A stretch of DNA of 52,533 nucleotides from Bacteroides caecigallinarum. Lineage in GTDB: Bacteria > Bacteroidota > Bacteroidia > Bacteroidales > Bacteroidaceae. This document shows, in pieces, positions 16,222-24,121 of this stretch. Location of the stretch: contig NZ_JADYTF010000010.1 of NCBI RefSeq assembly GCF_021530995.1, positions 1 through 52,533 on the forward strand, read 5' to 3'. The notes beneath the pieces are model-generated. The model saw nothing but the letters and a program-made list of their open reading frames with translations, was not told the DNA's origin and made no database searches. Every line of letters begins with the position of its first letter. The stretch's first letter is position 1. The translations under genes were made by a program, and so were the position numbers.

Positions 16222-17337
16222 TCAAGCCTCACTGTCTGAGAACTCCATCAGGTAAGCCTTGATGAATCCATCTATCTTACCATCCATCACACCATTCACG
16301 TCTGATGTCTGATAGTTTGTACGATGGTCTTTCACGCGACGGTCATCGAACACATAGCTTCGTATCTGTGAGCCCCACTCGATTTTCTTCTTTCCGGCTT
16401 CAACCTTAGCCTGTTCTTCCATACGGTGCTGCAACTCCTTATCATAAAGTATAGAGCGCAACTGACGCATCGCATTTTCCTTGTTTTTAGGCTGGTCGCG
16501 TGTTTCGGTGTTCTCAATAAGGATTTCTTCCTCTTCACCAGTATAAGGATCTTTATACTGATAGCGCAAACGAACTCCGGATTCAACCTTATTGACGTTC
16601 TGACCTCCTGCACCGCCACTTCGGAATGTATCCCATGACATACGGGCCGGTTCAATAGTAACTTCTATAGAATCGTCAACCAAAGGTGTAACGAAAACAG
16701 AAGCAAATGAAGTCATACGCTTACCCTGAGCATTATATGGAGAAACTCTCACCAAACGATGAACACCGTTTTCTCCTTTCAGGTAGCCGTATGCATACGG
16801 ACCTTCGATATTCATAGTCACTGTTTTGATACCGGCCTCATCACCTTCCTGAAGGTTTGCTACAGAAAGTTTATAACCATTACTTTCAGCCCAACGCATA
16901 TACATACGCATAAGCATTGACGACCAGTCCTGGCTTTCAGTACCTCCTGCACCTGAATTTATTTTCAGTACGCAATCCATTTGGTCAGCTTCAGAACGAA
17001 GCATGTTCTTCAATTCAAGTTCCTCAACAGCCGTCTGAGCCTTGTTATAAGCTTCATCAACTTCCTGTTCTGTCACCAATTCATCCTTGAAGAAATCGAA
17101 TGACAGTTCCAGTTCGTCAACAAGAGTTTTAACCTCCTTATATCCATCAATCCAAGCCTGAAGTCCTTTTACCTTTTTCATTTGTGCTTCAGCCTTCTTT
17201 GCGTCGTCCCAGAATCCCGGTGCCTGAGTGCGGAGCTGTTCTTCCTCTACCTGTACCAACTTGTTTTCTATATCCAGATAGCGGTAGAGCGCCTCTGTAC
17301 GTTCCTTTAAATCCTTAAGTTGTTCTATTGTAATCAT
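16222..17337 (-). CDS. prfB: Peptide chain release factor 2
   Basis: 371 residues, full-length RF2. The GGQ catalytic tripeptide is at 244-246 (RSGGAGGQNVNK). The stop-codon reading tripeptide, SPF in E. coli RF2, is SPY at 199-201 (VRVSPYNAQGKRM). RF2 reads UGA and UAA. In many bacteria prfB needs a +1 shift at an internal TGA near codon 25; here the region (RYLDIENK) is open with no TGA, so the product is made without frameshifting. Start ATG is preceded by AAAAGGAATAAG, an unusually good Shine-Dalgarno for this phylum. Confidence 0.96.
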   Translation of the reverse strand: MITIEQLKDLKERTEALYRYLDIENKLVQVEEEQLRTQAPGFWDDAKKAEAQMKKVKGLQAWIDGYKEVKTLVDELELSFDFFKDELVTEQEVDEAYNKAQTAVEELELKNMLRSEADQMDCVLKINSGAGGTESQDWSSMLMRMYMRWAESNGYKLSVANLQEGDEAGIKTVTMNIEGPYAYGYLKGENGVHRLVRVSPYNAQGKRMTSFASVFVTPLVDDSIEVTIEPARMSWDTFRSGGAGGQNVNKVESGVRLRYQYKDPYTGEEEEILIENTETRDQPKNKENAMRQLRSILYDKELQHRMEEQAKVEAGKKKIEWGSQIRSYVFDDRRVKDHRTNYQTSDVNGVMDGKIDGFIKAYLMEFSDSEA

Positions 17338-17358
17338 CTTATTCCTTTTTTGCGGCTA

Positions 17359-17389
17359 CAAAGTTAGTCAAAAATCACAAAATGACCAA
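17359..17389 (-). promoter_or_regulatory. prfB promoter
   Basis: Minus strand TTG (17389-17387), 20 bases, TAACTTTG (17366-17359). The full two-box match begins directly after the stop codon of the acyl-CoA ligase gene, so prfB is separately transcribed. Confidence 0.75.
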
Positions 17390-17390
17390 G

Positions 17391-19196
17391 TTACTCCTCA
17401 TACATCTTCTCTATCTGCTCCGCATAGTTCTTCATCAGTACAGGCCTCTTTATTTTCAGTGTGTTAGTCAGTTCGCCTTTCTCCATACTGAAAGGTTCAG
17501 GCAGCAAAGTAAATTTCTTTATCTGTTCATAATGGGCAAATTCCTGTTGAAGCGTATCTATACGCATGCGGAACAGTTCCTGGATTTCCGGTTTCTCAAG
17601 CAAATCCTTCATATCAGAATATTTAATTCCTTTGCTTTCAGCGTATGCCTTGACCTGCGAATATTCAGGAACAATCAAAGCAGAAACATATTTTCTCTGG
17701 TCTGCAATAATTGAAATCTGGTCAATATATTTATCTACTACCAGTTTTGTTTCAATAGCCTGAGGAGCGATGTATTTACCGTTCGAAGTCTTGAAAAGGT
17801 CTTTTATACGGTCTGTCAGATACAGACGTCCGTCCTCGATATATCCCGCATCTCCCGTACGGAACCATCCGTCTGGGGTAAACGATTCTTTAGTCATCGC
17901 TTCCTTGTTGTAATATCCTTTAGTTACGGTTTCAGCTTTTACCAGAACTTCATTATTCTCACCGATCTTGATTTGCACACCAGGAAGTACTCTACCAACG
18001 GAACCTATTTTATAATCATCAATCCATTGACAGGTAACAGTAGCCGTAGTCTCAGTCAGTCCATAGCCGGCAATCATATTTATACCCACAGAACGCACAA
18101 ATTCTTCAACTTTAGGTGGGATTGCAGCTCCTGCTGTAGGAAAGAAGTTTCCATTTTCTATACCGATAGTCTTCTTCAGCAGACTGTAGATAGTTTTCTC
18201 ATAGAATTTATACTTCATTTTAAGAATACCTGAAGGCTCCTTACCGTTCATCAGGCAGTCTATGTTATATTCTTTTCCCACCTTTAGTGCATCAAGCATA
18301 AGTTTTTTCTTTATTCCGGTAGTTTCGTTTATCTTATCCATAACTCCGGCATAAACCTTTTCCCAGAAACGGGGTACACTGCACATCGCGGTAGGACGTA
18401 TTTCCTTTATGGTCTTCTGAATATCCGCCGGTCTCAAATTCACGCATAAAGTACATCCTCTGTCGATACATAAGTACGACCACGCACGTTCAAAAATATG
18501 AGTAAACGGTAGAAAATTCATTATCACATCTTTATCAGACAGAGTCTTCAAACGTCCATAATGCGCCTTTATTCCATATTCGAAACATGAATGATGAAGC
18601 ATTACCCCTTTCGACTCTCCTGTAGTACCTGAAGTGTATAAAATATTTGCCAGGTCTTCAGGAGATGATGCTTCCGTACGTTTTTCCACTTCTGCCTGCA
18701 ATGATTCGTCCTCACCCATTTTAAGGAACTCATCAAAATAAATAGAATTTGTATCTCCGGGAAGTTTCTTGACATTAGAATCGAAAATCACTATCTGTTT
18801 CAGCGATTTACACAGTCCCTGCACACGTCGTGCAACCTCATACTGGTATTGTTCGCCAACGAACAAATACCTGATAGATGCATCCTGAACAATATAATGC
18901 ACCTGTGCCTCAGAACTTGTAGCATAAAGCGGTATAGTTACCACTCTAGTGGCATAAGCACCAAAATCCACATAAAAACACTCTGGCATATTCTGCGAGA
19001 ATACTCCCACATTTTCCTGTTCCTTAACCCCAAGTGCCACCATAGCCCGCGAAGCACATTTCACTTTTTCTGCAAACTTATTCCATGACACTGAAATCCA
19101 TGTAGATAAAGAATAATCACGGTACTTTATAGCAACCCGTTCACCATATTTTTTTGCTTGGCGGAAAACAAGGTCCGACAAAAATGATTTGCCCAT
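17391..19196 (-). CDS. Long-chain acyl-CoA ligase (AMP-forming, FadD15/Faa type)
   Basis: 601 residues, ANL superfamily. The phosphate-binding loop YTSGTTGESKGVMLHH is at 187-202, the adenine motif is AGYGLTETTATV, and the hinge GWFRTGDAGYIEDGRLYLTD leads to the C-terminal domain with KTSNGKYIAPQAIE. The long-chain group is marked by NMPECFYVDFGAYATRVVTIPLYATS and by the absence of a carrier domain. It activates fatty acids with ATP and CoA at the inner membrane face. In gut Bacteroides, which lack beta-oxidation as a main pathway, it probably feeds lipid synthesis or exogenous fatty acid uptake (inference). Confidence 0.9.
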   Translation of the reverse strand: MGKSFLSDLVFRQAKKYGERVAIKYRDYSLSTWISVSWNKFAEKVKCASRAMVALGVKEQENVGVFSQNMPECFYVDFGAYATRVVTIPLYATSSEAQVHYIVQDASIRYLFVGEQYQYEVARRVQGLCKSLKQIVIFDSNVKKLPGDTNSIYFDEFLKMGEDESLQAEVEKRTEASSPEDLANILYTSGTTGESKGVMLHHSCFEYGIKAHYGRLKTLSDKDVIMNFLPFTHIFERAWSYLCIDRGCTLCVNLRPADIQKTIKEIRPTAMCSVPRFWEKVYAGVMDKINETTGIKKKLMLDALKVGKEYNIDCLMNGKEPSGILKMKYKFYEKTIYSLLKKTIGIENGNFFPTAGAAIPPKVEEFVRSVGINMIAGYGLTETTATVTCQWIDDYKIGSVGRVLPGVQIKIGENNEVLVKAETVTKGYYNKEAMTKESFTPDGWFRTGDAGYIEDGRLYLTDRIKDLFKTSNGKYIAPQAIETKLVVDKYIDQISIIADQRKYVSALIVPEYSQVKAYAESKGIKYSDMKDLLEKPEIQELFRMRIDTLQQEFAHYEQIKKFTLLPEPFSMEKGELTNTLKIKRPVLMKNYAEQIEKMYEE

Positions 19197-19226
19197 TTTA
19201 TATACTTATTTAGAATTATTAATACG

Positions 19227-19234
19227 CAAAGTTA
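19227..19234 (-). promoter_or_regulatory. -7 box of the acyl-CoA ligase gene
   Basis: TAACTTTG on the minus strand, 30 bases before the start codon. A -33 TTG is not clear. Confidence 0.5.
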
Positions 19235-19288
19235 ATTATTTTTTTTCCATTTTACCACATTCCTGTTACGATATATTAAAATAAAACA

Positions 19289-19296
19289 TATCTTTG
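19289..19296 (+). promoter_or_regulatory. -7 box of the M20 gene
   Basis: TATCTTTG, exact consensus, 20 bases before the first ATG. The -33 segment reads TGTTAC, a partial match. Confidence 0.5.
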
Positions 19297-19316
19297 CCAT
19301 AAAATATCAGAATTAT

Positions 19317-20384
19317 ATGATGACAGATACAAGTTATTACACATCGGAAGCTGTAACACTGCTTCAGGCTCTGATAGGGATACCATCCATTAGCAGGGAA
19401 GAAGATGCAGCAGCCGACTTCCTGCAAACGTATATCGAAGAGTCCGGAATAATGACAGGACGTATGGGAAACAACGTATGGTGCATAAGTCCTATGTTCG
19501 ATACTTCAAGACCAACAATTCTTTTAAACTCCCATATTGACACTGTCAAACCGGTAAACGGATGGAGGAAACAGCCTTTTACCCCCAAAATAGATAACGG
19601 AAAGCTGTTCGGACTTGGCAGCAATGATGCAGGAGCCTCATTAGTTTCATTGTTTCAGGTTTATAAACATCTCAGTGCCACTGAACAGAAGTACAACCTC
19701 ATATTCCTTGCTTCGTGCGAAGAAGAAGTCTCAGGAAAAAACGGTATAGAAAGCGTACTTCCACAGCTACCTCCAATAACGCTTGGCATTGTGGGCGAAC
19801 CTACAGAAATGAATCCAGCAATAGCGGAAAAAGGACTGATGGTGCTTGATGTAACCGCCCAAGGGCGTTCGGGACACGCAGCACGTGAAGAAGGAGACAA
19901 TGCCATCTACAAGATACTGCCTGATATAGAATGGTTCCGTACACATAGATTTGAAAAGGAGTCCCCTCTCCTCGGACCAGTAAAAATGACAGTAACACAA
20001 ATCAATGCCGGAACACAACATAATGTTATCCCGGACACATGCAGCATTGTAGTAGATATCCGCAGTAATGAATGCTATTCAAACGAAGCCCTTTTTGAGG
20101 AAATAAAGAAAAATATAGGAAGCGAGATAAAGGCCAGATCATTCAGGCTAAACTCTTCAAGCATATCTCCTGACCACCCTATAGTGAAACGGGCGATAGC
20201 ATTGGGTAAAACGCCATTCGGCTCGCCTACACTTTCTGATCAGGCGCTCATGCCATTCACATCGGTGAAGATAGGTCCGGGCAAATCATCCCGCTCGCAC
20301 ACGGCCGATGAATATATAATGATAAATGAGATAGAAGAGGCAATAGACCTCTACATAAAACTATTAGACGGGTTGGAGCTTTAA
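19317..20384 (+). CDS. M20-family metallo-deacylase (ArgE/DapE type)
   Basis: 355 residues with all zinc-site segments of the M20 family: LLNSHIDTVKP (His73, Asp75), GLGSNDAGASL (bridging Asp104) and ASCEEEVSGKNG (Glu135 base, Glu136), plus VGEPTEM. The lid domain GRSGHAAREEGDNAIY lies in the middle. In Bacteroides arginine synthesis runs on N-succinyl intermediates, and the M20 enzyme there removes succinate from succinylornithine; this gene is a good candidate, though substrate choice between acetyl, succinyl and DAP cannot be read from motifs. ATG ATG at the start. No arg genes are adjacent. Confidence 0.82.
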   Translation: MMTDTSYYTSEAVTLLQALIGIPSISREEDAAADFLQTYIEESGIMTGRMGNNVWCISPMFDTSRPTILLNSHIDTVKPVNGWRKQPFTPKIDNGKLFGLGSNDAGASLVSLFQVYKHLSATEQKYNLIFLASCEEEVSGKNGIESVLPQLPPITLGIVGEPTEMNPAIAEKGLMVLDVTAQGRSGHAAREEGDNAIYKILPDIEWFRTHRFEKESPLLGPVKMTVTQINAGTQHNVIPDTCSIVVDIRSNECYSNEALFEEIKKNIGSEIKARSFRLNSSSISPDHPIVKRAIALGKTPFGSPTLSDQALMPFTSVKIGPGKSSRSHTADEYIMINEIEEAIDLYIKLLDGLEL

Positions 20385-20402
20385 GCTCCAGCCCTTTTTT
20401 TA
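20370..20402 (+). terminator. Terminator overlapping the M20 stop codon
   Basis: GGGTTGGAGC (20370-20379), loop TTTAA, GCTCCAGCCC (20385-20394), then eight Ts. The TAA stop codon of the M20 gene is in the loop. The convergent carbonic anhydrase gene ends two bases later. Confidence 0.88.
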
Positions 20403-20404
20403 TA

Positions 20405-20962
20405 TCAGTCAGCTTCAATTTCCACAAGCTCTCCTGTTACAGAATTCATGATAAATCCTCTCACCCTGATACCCTCTGCCGGCATCAGCGGATGATGACG
20501 TACGATGTGTACACTTTTACGTACAGCGTCCTCAGTATCATCAAATCCACTCAGCCAGGAGCGCAGGTCGACATCACAGTATTCCATCATCTCAATATGA
20601 TCCTGCGACACACCACGCGAACGCATGTGGGAAAGCATAACATCGCTGTCCATGTGCTGTACACCGCAGTCGGTATGCCCAATTATCATAATTTCTTCTA
20701 CTCCAAGTTCGTAGATTGCCACCAACAGACTTCTCATGGCACTACCGAACGGGTGAGTAATAGTTCCACCGGCATTCTTTATAATCTTCACATCACCGTT
20801 TTTCAGCCCCAATGCAGCAGGAAGCAGCTCTATAAGGCGCGTATCCATACATGTCACAATGGCAATCTTCTTGTCAGGATACTTGGTAGTAAGAAATTTC
20901 TCATATCCTTTTGTTTCAACAAAAGATTTGTTGTATTCAAGCAATTCGTCTATCATAATCAA
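20405..20962 (-). CDS. Beta-class carbonic anhydrase
   Basis: 185 residues, beta class. Zinc ligands Cys38, His96 and Cys99 are in VTCMDTR and IGHTDCGV, and the CxDxR dyad is Cys38-x-Asp40-x-Arg42. Other parts are KNAGGTITHPFGSAMRSLL and the LGVEEIMIIGHTDC strand. The short form matches the single-domain group related to Mycobacterium Rv1284 rather than E. coli Can. It interconverts CO2 and bicarbonate in the cytoplasm, useful for carboxylations in CO2-dependent anaerobes. A -7-like TATCTTTA lies upstream (20996-20989). Confidence 0.92.
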   Translation of the reverse strand: MIMIDELLEYNKSFVETKGYEKFLTTKYPDKKIAIVTCMDTRLIELLPAALGLKNGDVKIIKNAGGTITHPFGSAMRSLLVAIYELGVEEIMIIGHTDCGVQHMDSDVMLSHMRSRGVSQDHIEMMEYCDVDLRSWLSGFDDTEDAVRKSVHIVRHHPLMPAEGIRVRGFIMNSVTGELVEIEAD

Positions 20963-21073
20963 TTACCTATATTAATTATTATACAATGTAAAGATAACAC
21001 TTAATTTTTTACACTTCATACACTTAGATTACAAAAAAATCAAAACCATATAGGAAAACAGCAGACAAAACAG

Positions 21074-21081
21074 TATTTTTG
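21074..21081 (+). promoter_or_regulatory. -7 box of the AICAR transformylase gene
   Basis: TATTTTTG, exact TAnnTTTG match, 28 bases before the ATG. No good -33 TTG. Confidence 0.45.
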
Positions 21082-21109
21082 TAACAGAATTCATAAACAA
21101 GAAAAAATT

Positions 21110-22288
21110 ATGGCTAAAGAACTTGAACTGAAATACGGATGCAATCCTAACCAGAAGCCTGCACGTATTTTCATGAAAGAAGGGGAACTGCCTATTGAGG
21201 TCCTGAACGGACGCCCCGGTTACATCAACTTCCTTGATGCACTAAACGGATGGCAGCTAGTAAAAGAACTTAAAGAAGCTACAGGAATGCCTGCCGCTAC
21301 ATCATTCAAGCATGTCAGCCCTGCAGGTGCTGCTATAGGTCTTGAACTGGACGAAACAATGAAGAAAATTTATTTCGTCGATGGCCTTCCTCTTTCTCCG
21401 CTTGCTAATGCTTACGTACGTGCCCGCGGCGCAGACCGTATGTCTTCTTACGGCGACTTTATCGCACTTAGCGATATCTGCGACGAAGAAACAGCACGCT
21501 TCATCAACCGCGAAGTATCCGACGGTGTTATCGCTCCGGGATATACAGACGCAGCCCTGGAAATACTGAAAGCAAAACGTAAAGGTACTTACAACGTAAT
21601 CAAGATTGACCCAGACTACGTTCCTGCTCCAATCGAAACAAAAGAAGTGTTCGGTGTAACTTTCGAACAGGGAAGAAACGAAATCAAGTTGAACGGCGAC
21701 GATTTGTTCCAGAACATCCCTACTCAGAACAAGAACTTTACAGATGCAGCAAAGCGTGACCTAATGATTGCGCTTATCACTCTGAAATATACTCAGTCAA
21801 ACTCTGTATGCTACGTCAAGGACGGTCAGGCAATCGGTATCGGTGCCGGACAGCAGAGCCGTATCCACTGTACCCGCCTTGCAGGAAACAAGGCCGACAT
21901 ATGGTATCTGCGTCAGCATCCGAAGGTATTGAATTTGCCATGGGTTGAAAAGATCCGCCGTGCAGACCGCGACAACACTATCGACATCTACATCAGCGAA
22001 GATCACGACGATGTTCTGGCAGACGGAGTATGGCAGCAGTTCTTCACAGAAAAACCTGAAGTGTTGACACGCGAAGAAAAACGTGCATGGCTTGACACAC
22101 TGAAAGGTGTAGCTCTTGGCTCAGACGCATTCTTCCCATTCGGCGACAATATCGAACGTGCCCACAAGAGTGGTGTGGAATTCATAGCACAGGCAGGCGG
22201 CTCTGTACGCGATGACCATGTTATCGAAACTTGCGACAAATACGGCATTGCAATGGCATTCACAGGCATTCGTCTGTTCCACCATTAA
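21110..22288 (+). CDS. Stand-alone AICAR formyltransferase (PurH C-terminal domain type)
   Basis: 392 residues matching the AICAR transformylase half of PurH: NPNQKPARIFM near the start, catalytic Lys67-His68 in TSFKHVSPAGAAIG, KYTQSNSVCYVKDGQAIGIGAGQQSR, CTRLAGNKAD and DAFFPFGDNIERAHKSG. It lacks the N-terminal MGS-like IMP cyclohydrolase domain, so the ring-closing step must be made by another protein. The reaction moves a formyl group from 10-formyl-THF to AICAR in purine synthesis. Many Bacteroides carry both this and a bifunctional PurH. Start ATG follows GAAAAAATT; single-gene unit with terminator. Confidence 0.9.
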   Translation: MAKELELKYGCNPNQKPARIFMKEGELPIEVLNGRPGYINFLDALNGWQLVKELKEATGMPAATSFKHVSPAGAAIGLELDETMKKIYFVDGLPLSPLANAYVRARGADRMSSYGDFIALSDICDEETARFINREVSDGVIAPGYTDAALEILKAKRKGTYNVIKIDPDYVPAPIETKEVFGVTFEQGRNEIKLNGDDLFQNIPTQNKNFTDAAKRDLMIALITLKYTQSNSVCYVKDGQAIGIGAGQQSRIHCTRLAGNKADIWYLRQHPKVLNLPWVEKIRRADRDNTIDIYISEDHDDVLADGVWQQFFTEKPEVLTREEKRAWLDTLKGVALGSDAFFPFGDNIERAHKSGVEFIAQAGGSVRDDHVIETCDKYGIAMAFTGIRLFHH

Positions 22289-22310
22289 TAAAATGCACCA
22301 TACATAGGAC

Positions 22311-22356
22311 AAAACTCCTGACAGAATCCTTTAAAAGATTAACTGTCAGGAGTTTT
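22311..22356 (+). terminator. Terminator of the AICAR transformylase gene
   Basis: AAAACTCCTGACAG (22311-22324) pairs with CTGTCAGGAGTTTT (22343-22356); AATC/GATT closes the inner loop. Could act both ways, as the metallopeptidase gene ends at 22402 on the other strand. Confidence 0.85.
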
Positions 22357-22401
22357 CTATTATATAATATCATTTTTTATGCCTTGTTCACTGAAAATGC
22401 A

Positions 22402-24051
22402 TCAATCAACTTTTCCAAAAAGAACGTCCTCTCCCTGAATAAATCTTATATCACGAGGAATTCCAGCACCGTTTATCTTGTCAAGATCAGCCTGAAGCGC
22501 AGGAGTTATTCCGCCGTTCTCAGTTCTAAACTTAGCGGCAAACTCAATATCACCGTCTCCCTGAGTCTTGAGAATAAGAGCAGCCCATGAATTCATGGCA
22601 TCCTTTGCTTTCGAGAAGTCTATCACATATTGTCCTTTGGCATCACGCGAAAAAGCTCCAGCTTTTTCCATATAATTGAAACACATCATGTTAGCTTTAC
22701 CATGAGATGACGCAGCCCCAAATCTTACAGAACGCAAGATGCCGGCAATATATGTAGCTATTGCATCTTCGGCTGTAATATTGGTTATCTCTCCCATTTC
22801 CACAAGTTTTGTAACCATGAACAGACCAAGAATATCAGCCTTTGCTTCCTCCCAAGATGTTTTTTCAGTACCCATCACGGCATCCACACTACCCTTTCCG
22901 TTGATAGTCTGCTTTACTCCCAATCCATGAGCTACTTCGTGGAAAGTAACATTCCAGAAGAAAGCGTCAAAGTTAAGATATTTCTGCTGTTCAGGTGTCA
23001 TGATAAGTTCTCCGATAGGCATAAGGATCTTGTCAAACTTAGCTTTCATCGCATTTCTCAACTGAAGACGACGAGTACCTTTCAAAGCATGTACCCTGTC
23101 ATCATTAGGAAGGTTGATTGCGATAGTCTTACTTCCTGCATTGCAGTCACCCGCATAATAGACAGCATCATATACATTAAGATCTGATGAAGTTCCCGGA
23201 ACAAAAGTCTTGTATTCAGGAGCACAAGGCAATTCTTTCTGAAGTGCAGGAAGCATTGAAACGAATTTTGCAAGATCTTTGCTTCTAGCCTCATCTTTCA
23301 GAAGGATAAACGATTCGTAAGAAGTTTTGGTTTCACGGAACTTGTCATCATAGCTTTCTATAGGTCCTGTCACGAAATCTATCTTGCTTTCCTTCATATC
23401 CATCCATGCAAGGTCACTTGCAAGATAATCATCAGTCTTGAAAGCTTCAATACGTTTTTCCAGATAGGTTTTCAATCCCGGATCTTCAGCTATAGTCACA
23501 GCCTTTTCCAGCAAAGTACAAATCTGACCAATCTCTTCGGCATACTCATCATGATACCATACACTCTTCAGCGAGCCGTCCTCATTCCTGCGTATCACAG
23601 TGTACCATGATTCCTTATTCTCATCTTCGAAAGCATCAAACTCTTCTGCAGTTATATCGTGTGGATAGTAATTGCATACATCAAGCTTATCGCCATATCC
23701 GGCGATGAAAGGTCTGTTATCATCAAGACGATCCCATACACCGTAATGAATCATGGCAAATTCCTTGGCATAACTATCGGTAATTGTATCAAGTTGCGAT
23801 TTGTCGCCAAATGTTTGCTTCCAGAAAAGATTGTCTGTAATTTTTCCTACCTGAAAAAATATCTTCACCAGTTCCTTTTCGTTTTCACCAAGTCCGTTTA
23901 CCAGATCAGATTTCAACTCTACAGAAGCATACTCCTCCACTTTTACCTTCATTGGAGATTCAGGTTGTTTCTGTTCGCTGCACGACATAGTGGAAGCCAT
24001 TGCAGCTATTCCAAGCACTGATGCTGAAAAATTAAAAAGTCTCTTTCTCAT
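22402..24051 (-). CDS. M49-like (DPP III-related) zinc metallopeptidase, lipoprotein
   Basis: 549 residues with lipobox STMSC (Cys24), so membrane-anchored outside the cytoplasm. The zinc site is HEVAH at 371-375 with a downstream glutamate in WEEAKADILGLFM (401-410), the two-part arrangement of dipeptidyl peptidase III. True DPP III has a six-residue HELLGH; here the site is an ordinary HEXXH. This shorter subgroup, seen in gut Bacteroidetes, is often called Zn-dependent hydrolase. Its peptide specificity is unknown. It stands alone, with the -7-like box at 24082-24089 and the AICAR terminator behind. Confidence 0.75.
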   Translation of the reverse strand: MRKRLFNFSASVLGIAAMASTMSCSEQKQPESPMKVKVEEYASVELKSDLVNGLGENEKELVKIFFQVGKITDNLFWKQTFGDKSQLDTITDSYAKEFAMIHYGVWDRLDDNRPFIAGYGDKLDVCNYYPHDITAEEFDAFEDENKESWYTVIRRNEDGSLKSVWYHDEYAEEIGQICTLLEKAVTIAEDPGLKTYLEKRIEAFKTDDYLASDLAWMDMKESKIDFVTGPIESYDDKFRETKTSYESFILLKDEARSKDLAKFVSMLPALQKELPCAPEYKTFVPGTSSDLNVYDAVYYAGDCNAGSKTIAINLPNDDRVHALKGTRRLQLRNAMKAKFDKILMPIGELIMTPEQQKYLNFDAFFWNVTFHEVAHGLGVKQTINGKGSVDAVMGTEKTSWEEAKADILGLFMVTKLVEMGEITNITAEDAIATYIAGILRSVRFGAASSHGKANMMCFNYMEKAGAFSRDAKGQYVIDFSKAKDAMNSWAALILKTQGDGDIEFAAKFRTENGGITPALQADLDKINGAGIPRDIRFIQGEDVLFGKVD

Positions 24052-24081
24052 TGTATATTAATTTATTGTTTTTTTATCAGG

Positions 24082-24089
24082 CGAAGATA
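24082..24089 (-). promoter_or_regulatory. Probable -7 box of the M49-like gene
   Basis: TATCTTCG on the minus strand, the same variant as at 1067-1074, 31 bases before the start codon. -33 unclear. Confidence 0.4.
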
Positions 24090-24121
24090 GTAAAAAAGAT
24101 TTTTATCAGTAATCATTAAAA

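Noticed and set aside
17257-17287. Programmed frameshift in prfB
   Set aside because: No TGA and no CTT TGA C slip site is found; the reading frame is continuous.
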